64,000 nt of DNA, taken from the NCBI RefSeq assembly GCF_030246925.1, contig NZ_CP126740.1, positions 2,418,001 to 2,482,000 on the forward strand. Direction: 5' to 3'. Below are positions 8,486-16,035 of this stretch, one piece after another (the stretch's first letter is position 1; every line of letters begins with the position of its first letter). A model generated the notes under the pieces. That model searched no databases. It was not told where the DNA came from and saw only the letters and a list, made by a program, of their open reading frames with translations. The translations under genes and the position numbers were made by a program. This DNA is from Microbacterium sp. zg-Y625. GTDB taxonomy: Bacteria > Actinomycetota > Actinomycetes > Actinomycetales > Microbacteriaceae.

Positions 8486-9331
8486 TCAGAGCCCCACCAT
8501 CTCGGCGCTGCGCTCCCACAGCATCCGCGCCAGGGCCGGGTCTGCGGCGAGCGGGTTGGTGCGCGCCGGCTTGTTGCGCGCGTAGTAGCCGCCCGGCCGC
8601 CAGTCGATGCCGGGCACGCCCGCAGCGAGGAAGGTCAGCCGCGACCCGCCCTGCTCGGGCGTGGTGAGCAGCCGCGTCGTGAGCGGGTTGGTGTACATGA
8701 ACCGCCACGGCCCGTCGGACGCCCCCGCGAAGCTCGTCGCCACAGCTCCAGGGTGGAAGGCCACGGCGTGCAGGCCTTCCCGCGAGAACCGGCGGTGCAG
8801 CTCCTTCGTGAACAGCACGTTCGCCAGCTTGGCGTTGCCGTAGGCCGCTCCCGCGGAATAGCTCCGCACCCCCTGCAGGTCGTCGATGTCGAACCGCGCG
8901 AACCTCTGCGCGGCCACACTCGACGTCTGGATGACCGCAGCACCCGAGTCGATGAGCCGGTCCCGCAGCAGGTTCGTCAGCAGGAACCCCGCGAGGTGGT
9001 TCACCTGGAACGTGACCTCGAAGCCGTCGTCGGTCAGCTGCCGCGGCCCGAAGATGCCGCCGGCGTTGTTGGCGAGCACATCGATGCGCTCATAGGACTC
9101 CCGCAGCACCGCGGCGAGATCGCGCACCTGGTCGAGGTGCGCGAAATCCGCCAGATGCCACGGCGCCCCGATCTCCTCGGCGACCTGGCGCGTCTTGTCG
9201 GGGTTGCGCCCGACCACGACGACCCGCTCCCCCGCTGTGTGCAGCTGCCGGGCGGCCGCGGCGCCGATGCCGTCGCTGGCTCCGGTGATGACGATCGTGC
9301 GCGGCCCGCCCGCCGCCGCGCGTGCCGACTC
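8486..9331 (-). CDS. SDR family oxidoreductase with no recognisable start codon
   Basis: The frame encodes a complete NAD(P)-dependent short-chain dehydrogenase of the retinol-dehydrogenase-like type: TGASDGIGAAAA cofactor loop, DVLANNAGG, SSVAAQ and the catalytic YGNAKLANVLF (YxxxK). Nevertheless the frame contains no ATG, GTG or TTG upstream of the glycine loop; the first GTG, at 9217, would delete the cofactor site. The frame opens inside the end of the upstream PPOX gene, and reading +1 past that gene's TGA (9330-9332) enters exactly this frame. Explanations are an unusual start codon, frameshifting, a sequencing indel or a decayed gene. Coordinates give the frame from the PPOX stop. Confidence 0.75.
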   Translation of the reverse strand, partial: ESARAAAGGPRTIVITGASDGIGAAAARQLHTAGERVVVVGRNPDKTRQVAEEIGAPWHLADFAHLDQVRDLAAVLRESYERIDVLANNAGGIFGPRQLTDDGFEVTFQVNHLAGFLLTNLLRDRLIDSGAAVIQTSSVAAQRFARFDIDDLQGVRSYSAGAAYGNAKLANVLFTKELHRRFSREGLHAVAFHPGAVATSFAGASDGPWRFMYTNPLTTRLLTTPEQGGSRLTFLAAGVPGIDWRPGGYYARNKPARTNPLAADPALARMLWERSAEMVGL

Positions 9332-9809
9332 AGAGATCGAACTTCTCGTTCTCGCCCTCGAGGCGCTCGCCGGTGACCTTGTGCTTGACGAAGGCCAGAA
9401 CGCTCGCGATGCGGCCGCCGGGGCTGTCCCAGTACTCGCCGCTCTCGGCGTTGACCTTCAGCAGCACGATCTCGGGGTCTTCGGGCCCCTCCGGGAACCA
9501 CGCCGCCAGCGCGGGATTCCACTGCTCCTTGAGCTTGGCGGTGTCGTCCACGATCTCCGCGTGGCCCGCCAGCGACATCCACGCGTCGCTCGAGCTGAAC
9601 GAGACCCCGACGTGCGGGTCGCGCAGCACGTGCTGCGCGGCGGACGCGTGACGGCCGATGACGAACCACAGGTCGCCGTCGGACTCGGTCTCCTGCACCG
9701 TCAGCGGGTGCGCGGTGAGCGTGCCGTCCTCGGCGCGGGTGGTCACCATCGCGAAGCGGAACTTCTTGAGCAGCTCGTTCAGCTTCTGCAGCTCGTCCGT
9801 GTCAGCCAT
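9330..9809 (-). CDS. Pyridoxamine 5'-phosphate oxidase family protein (general stress protein 26-like)
   Basis: A 159-residue split-barrel flavin-binding protein of the PPOX superfamily. FAMVTTRAEDGTLTAHPL, DLWFVIGRHASAAQHV and SFSSSDAWMSLAGHAEIV are characteristic of the GS26/YzzA-like group, linked to stress responses; the reaction is unknown. AGGAAAGGA precedes the ATG at 9809. The TGA overlaps the beginning of the SDR frame, so the two are probably co-transcribed and possibly co-translated. Confidence 0.87.
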   Translation of the reverse strand: MADTDELQKLNELLKKFRFAMVTTRAEDGTLTAHPLTVQETESDGDLWFVIGRHASAAQHVLRDPHVGVSFSSSDAWMSLAGHAEIVDDTAKLKEQWNPALAAWFPEGPEDPEIVLLKVNAESGEYWDSPGGRIASVLAFVKHKVTGERLEGENEKFDL

Positions 9810-9916
9810 GGGGCGGTCCTTTCCTCGAAGCGGTGAGAAGCAGTAACGCCATCCCATCGCGCCCGACGGCCCCGTGGAACGGGTTGACAACGGATTCCGC
9901 GTGCTTCATGGCCGAA

Positions 9917-10306
9917 TCACAGCTCGACGCTGTCCTCGCTCGGCACCGGCGTCTGCTGGTACAGCGCCAGCCGCCACTCCCCGTCCCGGCGCACGTAGAC
10001 GCTCGACATCTGGGCCTGGAACGGCGGACCGCCCGAGGCGCGGAAGGCGCGCCCCCGGTACACGAAGGCGGCCGCATCCCGACCGATCTCGACCAGCCGC
10101 TCGTCGGTGATCTCGTACGCGGACCATGCCGGCGCGTCTGCGAGCGAGGCGATCACCTGCGCGCGGTCGAGCACCGAGCCGTCGGCGAGCACCATCAGGC
10201 CGTCGTCGGTCATCACCGTCCCGTAGAAGTCGCCGCCGCTGCCGTCGCACAGCGACTGCCAGCCGGCGTTTTCCAGACGGAGCAGTTCCGAGACGTTGAC
10301 ATCCAT
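9917..10306 (-). CDS. DUF4440/SnoaL-like (NTF2 fold) protein
   Basis: A 129-residue protein of the NTF2-like superfamily: an N-terminal helix LLRLENAGWQSLCDGSGGDFYGTVMTDD, then VIASLADAPAWSAYEI and a C-terminal sheet ending SVYVRRDGEWRLALYQQTPV, which is the DUF4440 signature. Such proteins form cone-shaped dimers that may act as small-molecule enzymes or binding proteins; no function is assigned. It lies head-to-head with the two-component operon. Confidence 0.8.
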   Translation of the reverse strand: MDVNVSELLRLENAGWQSLCDGSGGDFYGTVMTDDGLMVLADGSVLDRAQVIASLADAPAWSAYEITDERLVEIGRDAAAFVYRGRAFRASGGPPFQAQMSSVYVRRDGEWRLALYQQTPVPSEDSVEL

Positions 10307-10388
10307 GGCGCCAGTCTGCGCATCCCGCGGCCGGGACTCAACGGCCGACTCCCTTTCCGGCGCCTCTCCGCTCTCCTAGCCTGGGCGG

Positions 10389-10415
10389 ATGGACCGGAGC
10401 GGGCGGCGGGAATGA
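10389..10415 (+). other. Mini-ORF (8 codons) coupled to response-regulator start
   Basis: TAGCCT (10377-10382) lies 6 nt before an ATG at 10389 that opens an 8-codon frame (MDRSGRRE) whose TGA overlaps the regulator's ATG as ATGA at 10412. This arrangement looks like a leaderless mini-ORF that hands ribosomes to the regulator gene. Confidence 0.45.
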
Positions 10416-11116
10416 GGGCGGGCGCAACGGCCGACGCACCGGCATCCGGCCCGCGCTCCGCGAAGCCCCGCCTGCTCTACGTCGAGGACGAACCCGAGAC
10501 CGCGGCGATGGTCGTCGAGGTCCTCTCCGACGAGTACGACATCGACCACGCCGCCACCGGCGAGGAAGGACGACGCCTGGCACTCGGGCGACGCTACGAC
10601 GTGATGGTCGTCGACCGGCGCCTCCCCGGCATGTCGGGAGTCGACCTGCTGCACGCGGTGCGCACCGCCCGCATCGCCACGCCGGTCATCATGCTCACCG
10701 CGCTCGGCGCCGTCGACGACCGTGTGAGCGGGCTGGATGCCGGTGCGGACGACTACCTCGTGAAGCCGTTCGACTTCGCCGAGCTGCGCGCACGCCTGCG
10801 TGCCCTGCGCCGCGGCCGGGGTCCGGCTGCCGACCGACGGGAGCTGGGCGACTGGGTCTTCACGCCGGGGACCCAGGCGCTGTACTCCCCCGCCACGGGG
10901 CGTCTCGCCCTCACCCAGGCCGAGACGGCGCTGCTGGAGCTGCTCACCTCCAGCCCCGAGCACGTCTTCACCCGCGAGGAGATCGTCGACGCGGTGTTCC
11001 CCGGCGGCTCCGCCGCCACCGTCGACACCTACGTGCACTACATCCGGCGCAAATCCACCCCCGAGATCATCGAGACCGTCCGCGCCCGCGGCTACCGGGC
11101 GGGAGCCCCGCGATGA
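10412..11116 (+). CDS. OmpR-family two-component response regulator
   Basis: A 234-residue regulator. The receiver domain (about 20-135) has the acidic pair in LLYVEDEPET, the phospho-acceptor in VMVVDRRLPGMSG and the conserved Lys in DDYLVKPFDF. A winged-helix DNA-binding domain (about 145-232) includes LTQAETALLELL and DTYVHYIRRK. It overlaps the kinase gene by 4 nt (ATGA), so the pair is co-translated. The start is not certain: no clear ribosome site precedes it, and it may depend on coupling to the mini-ORF at 10389. Confidence 0.93.
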   Translation: MRAGATADAPASGPRSAKPRLLYVEDEPETAAMVVEVLSDEYDIDHAATGEEGRRLALGRRYDVMVVDRRLPGMSGVDLLHAVRTARIATPVIMLTALGAVDDRVSGLDAGADDYLVKPFDFAELRARLRALRRGRGPAADRRELGDWVFTPGTQALYSPATGRLALTQAETALLELLTSSPEHVFTREEIVDAVFPGGSAATVDTYVHYIRRKSTPEIIETVRARGYRAGAPR

Positions 11117-12120
11117 GCAGGCGGGCGGATGCCGCGACCGCCGCCGACCGCCGGCGGGTGGATCAGGCGGCGCTGCGGGCGGGCCTGTGGGTGGGGCTGG
11201 CCTCCGCGGCCGTCGTCGCGATCATCACGGTGGCGACCGTCGCCGTGATGATCGCCGCCTCGCGCCCGGACCGGCGGCCGCCCCGCGAGGGCGGCGGGCC
11301 GGGGGCACGCGTCATCGACCTCGACGAGGTGGCACCGGTCGCCCTCGCGCTCGGCGTGCTCGGCGTCGTGGCCCTCGCCGTCATCGCCTGGTACGCCGCC
11401 CAGCGCGCGGCCCTGCCCCTGGCTGAAGCCCTCCGCGTGCAGCGGGCGTTCGTCGCCGACGCGAGCCATGAGCTGCGCACCCCGCTGACCACGCTGACCA
11501 GCCGCATCCAGCTCGCGCAGCACCGCGCCGAACGCGGCGGTGACGTGTCCTCGGTGCTCGCCGACCTGCGGCGGGATGCCGCGGTGATGGATGCCGCACT
11601 CACCGACCTGCTCGAAACCGCCGAGGCCGCCGGCGCGCGCGACGACGACCGGCGCGCGGTCGCGTCGGTCGCGTCGGCCGCGCACGACGCGGCATCCGTC
11701 CTCGCTCCTCAGGCGGCGGAGGCAGGGGTGACCATCTACGTCGACGTGGCCCCGGGGCTCGATGTCGGCGCGGAGGGCGCCGCGCTGACGCGCGCGCTCA
11801 TCGCGCTGCTCGACAACGCGGTGCGCCACTCCCCGCGGGGCGGTGCCGTGCAGGTGACGGCACGCGCGGCGGGTCGGCGGGTCGAGATCCGCGTGGTCGA
11901 TCAGGGCGCGGGCATCACGGGCATCGACACCGACCGGCTGTTCGAGCGCTTCGCGCGGTCGGCGGCACCCGGCGAAGGGCGGGGATTCGGGCTCGGGCTC
12001 GCGCTCGTCCGCGACATCGCGACCCGCTTCGGCGGCTCGGTGCAGGTCGAGACCACCTCCCCGGCGGGCACGACCTTTCTGCTCACGCTTCCCGCCCGCG
12101 GCGGAGGGCCGCAGGGCTGA
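11113..12120 (+). CDS. Two-component sensor histidine kinase
   Basis: A 335-residue membrane kinase, partner of the preceding response regulator (4-nt overlap). Two membrane helices (about 24-50 and 75-98) enclose an extracellular loop of only about 25 residues, so sensing is probably intramembrane or through another protein. The HisKA H-box is DASHELRTPLTTL; the ATPase domain shows LLDNAVRHSPRGG (N), VVDQGAGI (G1) and GFGLGLAL (G2). No HAMP domain is evident. The following gene, a Met/His-rich membrane protein, is a candidate target or accessory. Confidence 0.93.
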   Translation: MSRRADAATAADRRRVDQAALRAGLWVGLASAAVVAIITVATVAVMIAASRPDRRPPREGGGPGARVIDLDEVAPVALALGVLGVVALAVIAWYAAQRAALPLAEALRVQRAFVADASHELRTPLTTLTSRIQLAQHRAERGGDVSSVLADLRRDAAVMDAALTDLLETAEAAGARDDDRRAVASVASAAHDAASVLAPQAAEAGVTIYVDVAPGLDVGAEGAALTRALIALLDNAVRHSPRGGAVQVTARAAGRRVEIRVVDQGAGITGIDTDRLFERFARSAAPGEGRGFGLGLALVRDIATRFGGSVQVETTSPAGTTFLLTLPARGGGPQG

Positions 12121-12204
12121 GGGTTCGCATGGACGGACCTATGGACTCCCCCTGACCGGCGGACTCTTGGCGCTGTCTTTGAACGCGCGCGCGAAAGTGT
12201 GGGC

Positions 12205-12894
12205 ATGCCTGAGAACACCACCCCCAACGAGAACAAGGAAACCACTCCCGCCCCCGACAGCACGCCGACCGCTGCGACGACGCCGCTGCCGCCGCGCCCG
12301 CCCATGCCCGAGCAGCAGGCGGCCGCGCGGGCCGACGCGCAGGCCTCCGCCGCGCAGGCCGACGCCGCAGCGACGGCAGCGAAGGCCGACGCGAAGGCCG
12401 CCCGCGACGAGAAGCCGTTCGCCCAGCGCACCTGGGTGAAGGTGACCGGTGGGGTCGCCGCCGGTGTCGTGCTGCTGGGCATCGGGTTCGGCGCCGGCTG
12501 GGGCGTCTCGAACGCCGTGGAGCCGACGCTCGCCGGAAACCCGGGCGACAGCGAGTCCTGGCAGCTCGGCGAGCGCGGCGAGCTGCCGCGGGGCGACGAG
12601 TCCGGCGAGATGCCCCGGGGCGACGAGTCCGGCGACTCCGGTCGTTTCGGCCACGGCGGACCCCGCGGCGACATGCGCGGCGACATGCACGGCGATATGC
12701 ACCGCCCCGGTGCACCCGAGGACAGCGAGTCCGACGTCGCACCCGAGGACGGCGGATCCGAGGCGCCGGACGCCGAGTCTGAGGACGACACCCGCGACGA
12801 CGACGGCCGCCCCGAGCGCCGCGGCCCCGGCGACCGCCACTCCGACGAGCAGTCGAACGACGACGCGACGCAGACCAGCGCCTTCCGCTTCTGA
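12205..12894 (+). CDS. Single-pass membrane protein with acidic, Met/His-rich extracytoplasmic tail
   Basis: A 229-residue protein of unknown function. Residues 1-75 are Pro/Thr/Ala/Asp-rich and cytoplasmic. One membrane helix lies at about 81-102 (VTGGVAAGVVLLGIGFGAGW). The rest is disordered and acidic with repeated PRGDESG and GDM(R/H) units (RGDMRGDMHGDMHRP), which could bind metal ions. It follows a two-component system by 84 nt, suggesting it is regulated by or feeds into that system. The ATG at 12205 is preferred over the GTG at 12199. A strong hairpin terminator follows. Confidence 0.7.
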   Translation: MPENTTPNENKETTPAPDSTPTAATTPLPPRPPMPEQQAAARADAQASAAQADAAATAAKADAKAARDEKPFAQRTWVKVTGGVAAGVVLLGIGFGAGWGVSNAVEPTLAGNPGDSESWQLGERGELPRGDESGEMPRGDESGDSGRFGHGGPRGDMRGDMHGDMHRPGAPEDSESDVAPEDGGSEAPDAESEDDTRDDDGRPERRGPGDRHSDEQSNDDATQTSAFRF

Positions 12895-12911
12895 CCCGAA
12901 CCCCCCGCGAC

Positions 12912-12938
12912 GGCCACGCCCTCACCCCGGGCGTGGCC
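12912..12938 (+). terminator. Hairpin terminator after the two-component cluster
   Basis: GGCCACGCCC (12912-12921) pairs perfectly with GGGCGTGGCC (12929-12938) across a 7-nt loop, 18 nt after the stop codon. There is no T-tract, as is common in high-GC actinobacteria. Confidence 0.7.
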
Positions 12939-13075
12939 GCTTCGCGTCGCAGCGGTCGGGCGAAGTCGTCGTCCGCCTGCGCGCGGGACTACCGGAGCGG
13001 GACGCGCCGCGTCAACCGCCCAGCCGGTGACCAGCCGGTGGGTACCGTGGCAGAACGTGCCATCGAGGGGATGAC

Positions 13076-13876
13076 GTGACCGCCGCAGAGACCGGGACGA
13101 GGACGACCGTCTCGGTGGTGATCCCGGTGAAGGACGACGACACCGAGCTGCGCCGCTGCCTGCGCGCCCTGGCGCTGCAGACGCGCCTGCCCGACGAGAT
13201 CGTCGTCGTCGACAACGGCTCCACCGATTCCTCGGCCGAGGTCGCCCGCGCCGCGGGGGCGCGCGTGGTGCGCTGCGACGAGCGCGGCATCCCGGCCGCC
13301 AGCTCCTGCGGGTACGACGCCGCACGCGGCGACATCATTCTTCGTCTGGACGCCGACAGCCTGCCCTCCCACACCTGGGTGCAGACGATGTCCGAGGCGC
13401 TGGAGCGGCAAGCCGACGTGTCGGCCTTCACCGGCGGCGCGCGGTTCATCGACGGTCCGCGGCGCCTCCGGCGCCCGTTGGCCGCCCTCTACCTCGGCGC
13501 CTACGCGGCCGTGACCTTCTCGGCCCTCGGCCACCTGCCGCTGTTCGGATCCAACCTCGCCTTCCGCGCCTCGGCCTGGCGGGACGTGCGCCACGAGGTG
13601 CACCGCCACGACCCCGAGGTGCACGACGACCTCGACCTGGCGTTCCACCTGGGGCTGCGCCACCGCATCCGGTACCTGCCGCACGCGGCGATGGGCATCT
13701 CGATGCGCCCGTTCGGCGACCGCGTGGGGTTCCGGCGACGGGTCTGGCGCGGCCACCACACCGTCGTCATCCACTGGCCCGAGGACTTCCCGCCGGTGCG
13801 CTGGCAGAAGCTGGCGTTGCAGCGCGCCCTGCACAGGCGCGGCCCGTCTCCCACCCGAAGCCGCTCCGGCCGATGA
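13076..13876 (+). CDS. Glycosyltransferase family 2 protein
   Basis: A 266-residue GT-A fold transferase: VSVVIPVKDDDTELRRCLRAL at the N-terminus, IVVVDNGSTDSS, and the metal/sugar-nucleotide DXD-type RLDADSLPSH. The C-terminal half has a short hydrophobic stretch (about 142-160), suggesting membrane association. The acceptor is unknown. The GTG at 13076 follows GAGGGG. It overlaps the next gene by 4 nt and heads a run of six closely packed genes. Confidence 0.88.
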   Translation: MTAAETGTRTTVSVVIPVKDDDTELRRCLRALALQTRLPDEIVVVDNGSTDSSAEVARAAGARVVRCDERGIPAASSCGYDAARGDIILRLDADSLPSHTWVQTMSEALERQADVSAFTGGARFIDGPRRLRRPLAALYLGAYAAVTFSALGHLPLFGSNLAFRASAWRDVRHEVHRHDPEVHDDLDLAFHLGLRHRIRYLPHAAMGISMRPFGDRVGFRRRVWRGHHTVVIHWPEDFPPVRWQKLALQRALHRRGPSPTRSRSGR

Positions 13877-14718
13877 GCGACTCCCCCCGCCCCCTCATCG
13901 GCCCGGTGGCCGCACCCGACCTGCATGTCATGACGTTCAACGTCAGGCGGCGGATGCCGGCGCTGCTCACCCGGCCCGCCGACCGCTGGGCGCGGCGTCG
14001 CCCTCGCCTTCGCGCCGTGCTGCGCGCGGAGCGGCCGACGCTTCTCGGTGCGCAGGAGGCGCTGCCCGACCAGGCCGCCGCGATCGCCGCGGCCCTCGGT
14101 CCGAGCCACCGTTCCGTCGGCCACGGGCGCGACGCCGGCGGCTCGGGCGAGGCCTGTCCGCTGTTCTACGACGCCGAGCGGCTCGAGCTGATCGACTGGC
14201 AGCAGTCCGCCCTGTCGGACCGCCCCGACCAGCCCGGATCCGCCACCTGGGGCAACGTCATCCCTCGCATCCTCGTGCAGGCCTCCTTCCGCGACCGGGC
14301 CACCTCGGCTGCGTTCCTGGTGATGAACACCCACCTCGACGTGTTCTCCGCGCGCGCCCGGCTGCGCAGCGCCCAGCACATCCGTCGCCTCATCGCCGCG
14401 CAGCCACGGCCGGCCCTGGTGATGGGCGACCTCAACGCGGGTCCTTCCTCCCCCGCGCTGCACGACCTCCTCTCCGACGGCACGCTGGTCGACGCCTGGA
14501 CGGCGGCGACCGACCGTCTCACCCCGGAATGGGGAACCTACGGCGGGTACCGCCCGCCCCGCCCGGGCCGTGACCGCATCGACTGGATCGCCGTCTCGCC
14601 CGCTGCCACCGTCGTCACCGCGGCCGTCAACGCGCACCCGGTGGACGGCGGCTGGGCGTCGGACCACTTTCCCGTGCAGGCCGTCGTGCGGATGCCGCGA
14701 TCGGAGAGCAGCCCGTGA
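13873..14718 (+). CDS. Endonuclease/exonuclease/phosphatase family protein
   Basis: A 281-residue EEP-fold hydrolase. Visible motifs are VMTFNVRRR (metal-binding Asn), GAQEALPDQ (catalytic Glu), MNTHLDVFSARAR, VMGDLNAGPSSPA and, at the end, WASDHFPVQAVV (catalytic Asp-His). It probably cleaves phosphodiesters or phosphomonoesters in lipids, sugars or nucleic acids. No signal peptide is seen. It is coupled by 4-nt overlaps to both neighbours (glycosyltransferase and membrane protein), suggesting a joint envelope-lipid or glycan function. Confidence 0.88.
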   Translation: MSDSPRPLIGPVAAPDLHVMTFNVRRRMPALLTRPADRWARRRPRLRAVLRAERPTLLGAQEALPDQAAAIAAALGPSHRSVGHGRDAGGSGEACPLFYDAERLELIDWQQSALSDRPDQPGSATWGNVIPRILVQASFRDRATSAAFLVMNTHLDVFSARARLRSAQHIRRLIAAQPRPALVMGDLNAGPSSPALHDLLSDGTLVDAWTAATDRLTPEWGTYGGYRPPRPGRDRIDWIAVSPAATVVTAAVNAHPVDGGWASDHFPVQAVVRMPRSESSP

Positions 14719-15293
14719 TCGAGAACTTCCTGCGGCCGCCGCAGACGGTGAGCGAGGTCATCGCCGACGCGCTGCGGCTCGTCGGGCTCCTCAGCGTCAT
14801 CGCGGCGTCGATCTGGAGCACCGCGACCGACGCCGGCATCCTGTCCCTCGCCCTGCCGGCGCTGCTGGTGCCTCGCTTCATCGGCGTCCGCTCGTCGTTC
14901 GACATCGTCTACCAGGTCGTCGTGCTGACGGCGGCGTGGAGCAACGTGCTGGACCTCTACCGCACCATCGACAACTGGGACCTCATCCTGCACTTCTCCT
15001 GCACAGCGGTGCTCGCGGCGATCTCCTACCTCGCGCTCGTCCGGTTCTCGATCACCCCCGACCCGCGTACCGAGGGCTTTGCGCGACGCACGGCCATCGT
15101 GCTGGTCACCGTGCTGGGACTCGCGGCGAGCGCCGTCTGGGAGATGATCGAGTGGGTCGGCTACGCATTCATCACCGACGAGATCTTCGTGACCTATCCG
15201 GACACGATCGGCGACATGGCCGTCGGCGGGCTCGGCTCCCTCGTCTCGGGCATCGTGCTGGCGTTCGTGCGCCTCGACCGCCCCGACGCCTGA
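14715..15293 (+). CDS. DUF2238-like integral membrane protein
   Basis: A 192-residue membrane protein with about five hydrophobic helices. The family-like block WNVLDLYRT-type (SNVLDLYRTIDNWDLILHF) and the AVWEMIEWVGY and DTIGDMAVGGLGSLV motifs resemble the DUF2238/YjdF group, whose function is unknown. It starts with a GTG overlapping the EEP gene stop by 4 nt, so it belongs to the same transcript. Confidence 0.75.
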   Translation: MIENFLRPPQTVSEVIADALRLVGLLSVIAASIWSTATDAGILSLALPALLVPRFIGVRSSFDIVYQVVVLTAAWSNVLDLYRTIDNWDLILHFSCTAVLAAISYLALVRFSITPDPRTEGFARRTAIVLVTVLGLAASAVWEMIEWVGYAFITDEIFVTYPDTIGDMAVGGLGSLVSGIVLAFVRLDRPDA

Positions 15294-15406
15294 CCGGTTC
15301 GCGCCGCCACCGGCCTGACACATCCCCCCGCGGCGCGCAAGGCCCGGGTACCCCGACGGCACCGGTGCTCTACTGGGGGGACCCATTGCTCGCAGACGGA
15401 GGCATC

Positions 15407-15544
15407 ATGTCCGACGACACGCAGAACACGCAGGGCACACCCGACGGCGACCTCGAGGCGGACACCGCTTCGGGTGGCGCGCCCGAGCAGCCCGACACCA
15501 CCGACGACGACGACCGTCCGGTCGACAACCCGTCCGGAGGATGA
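15407..15544 (+). CDS. Very small acidic protein (45 aa)
   Basis: A 45-residue, strongly acidic Asp/Thr/Gly/Pro protein (MSDDTQNTQGTPDGDLE start, RPVDNPSGG end) without any known domain. GGAGG 5 nt before the ATG is a strong ribosome site, and its TGA overlaps the ATG of the next gene (ATGA at 15541), so translation is coupled. It may be a regulator or tag-like partner of the DUF2243 membrane protein; this is inference only. Confidence 0.6.
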   Translation: MSDDTQNTQGTPDGDLEADTASGGAPEQPDTTDDDDRPVDNPSGG

Positions 15545-16023
15545 GCGCGCCGACGACGCGGAGCACCCGATCGGCGCAGAACCTCTGGTCCGGCGTGCTG
15601 TTCGGCGTCGGCCTCATCGCGTTCATCGACGAGGCCGTCTTCCACCAGCTGCTGCACTGGCATCACTTCTACGACCTGTCGACGCCCGCGATGGGCCTCG
15701 TCTCCGACGGCATCTTCCACGCGGTGAGCTGGTTCGCGACCATCGCGGGCCTGTTCCTGCTGGCGGACCTGCGCCGCCACGACGCCCTGCACTGGCGGCG
15801 ATGGACCGGCGGCGTGCTGCTCGGCGCGGGCGTCTTCCAGCTGTACGACGGCACGGTGCACCACAAGGTGTTCGGCATCCACGAGATCCGCTACGTCGAG
15901 GACGTCTTCGTCTACGACCTGGTCTGGAACCTCGCTGCCGCCGCGATGATCGTCGCCGGAGCCGTGCTCGTCCACCTCACGCGCAGCACCGCACCGGTGC
16001 GCGTCGCGTCCTCCGTCCGCTAG
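15541..16023 (+). CDS. DUF2243 membrane protein
   Basis: A 160-residue protein with four predicted membrane helices, rich in His at membrane interfaces (EAVFHQLLHWHHFYD, GIFHAVSW, LYDGTVHHKVFGIHEIRY). These His clusters are diagnostic of DUF2243 and hint at metal or heme contact. It is immediately followed by a CtaG-like gene, the usual context of this family in actinobacteria, which suggests a role in copper handling or oxidase assembly. Function is not experimentally established. Confidence 0.85.
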   Translation: MSAPTTRSTRSAQNLWSGVLFGVGLIAFIDEAVFHQLLHWHHFYDLSTPAMGLVSDGIFHAVSWFATIAGLFLLADLRRHDALHWRRWTGGVLLGAGVFQLYDGTVHHKVFGIHEIRYVEDVFVYDLVWNLAAAAMIVAGAVLVHLTRSTAPVRVASSVR

Positions 16024-16035
16024 CAGCGCGTACGC

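Noticed and set aside
9217..9217. GTG at 9217 as the real SDR start
   Set aside because: It would remove the TGASDGIG cofactor loop, which is encoded intact just upstream.
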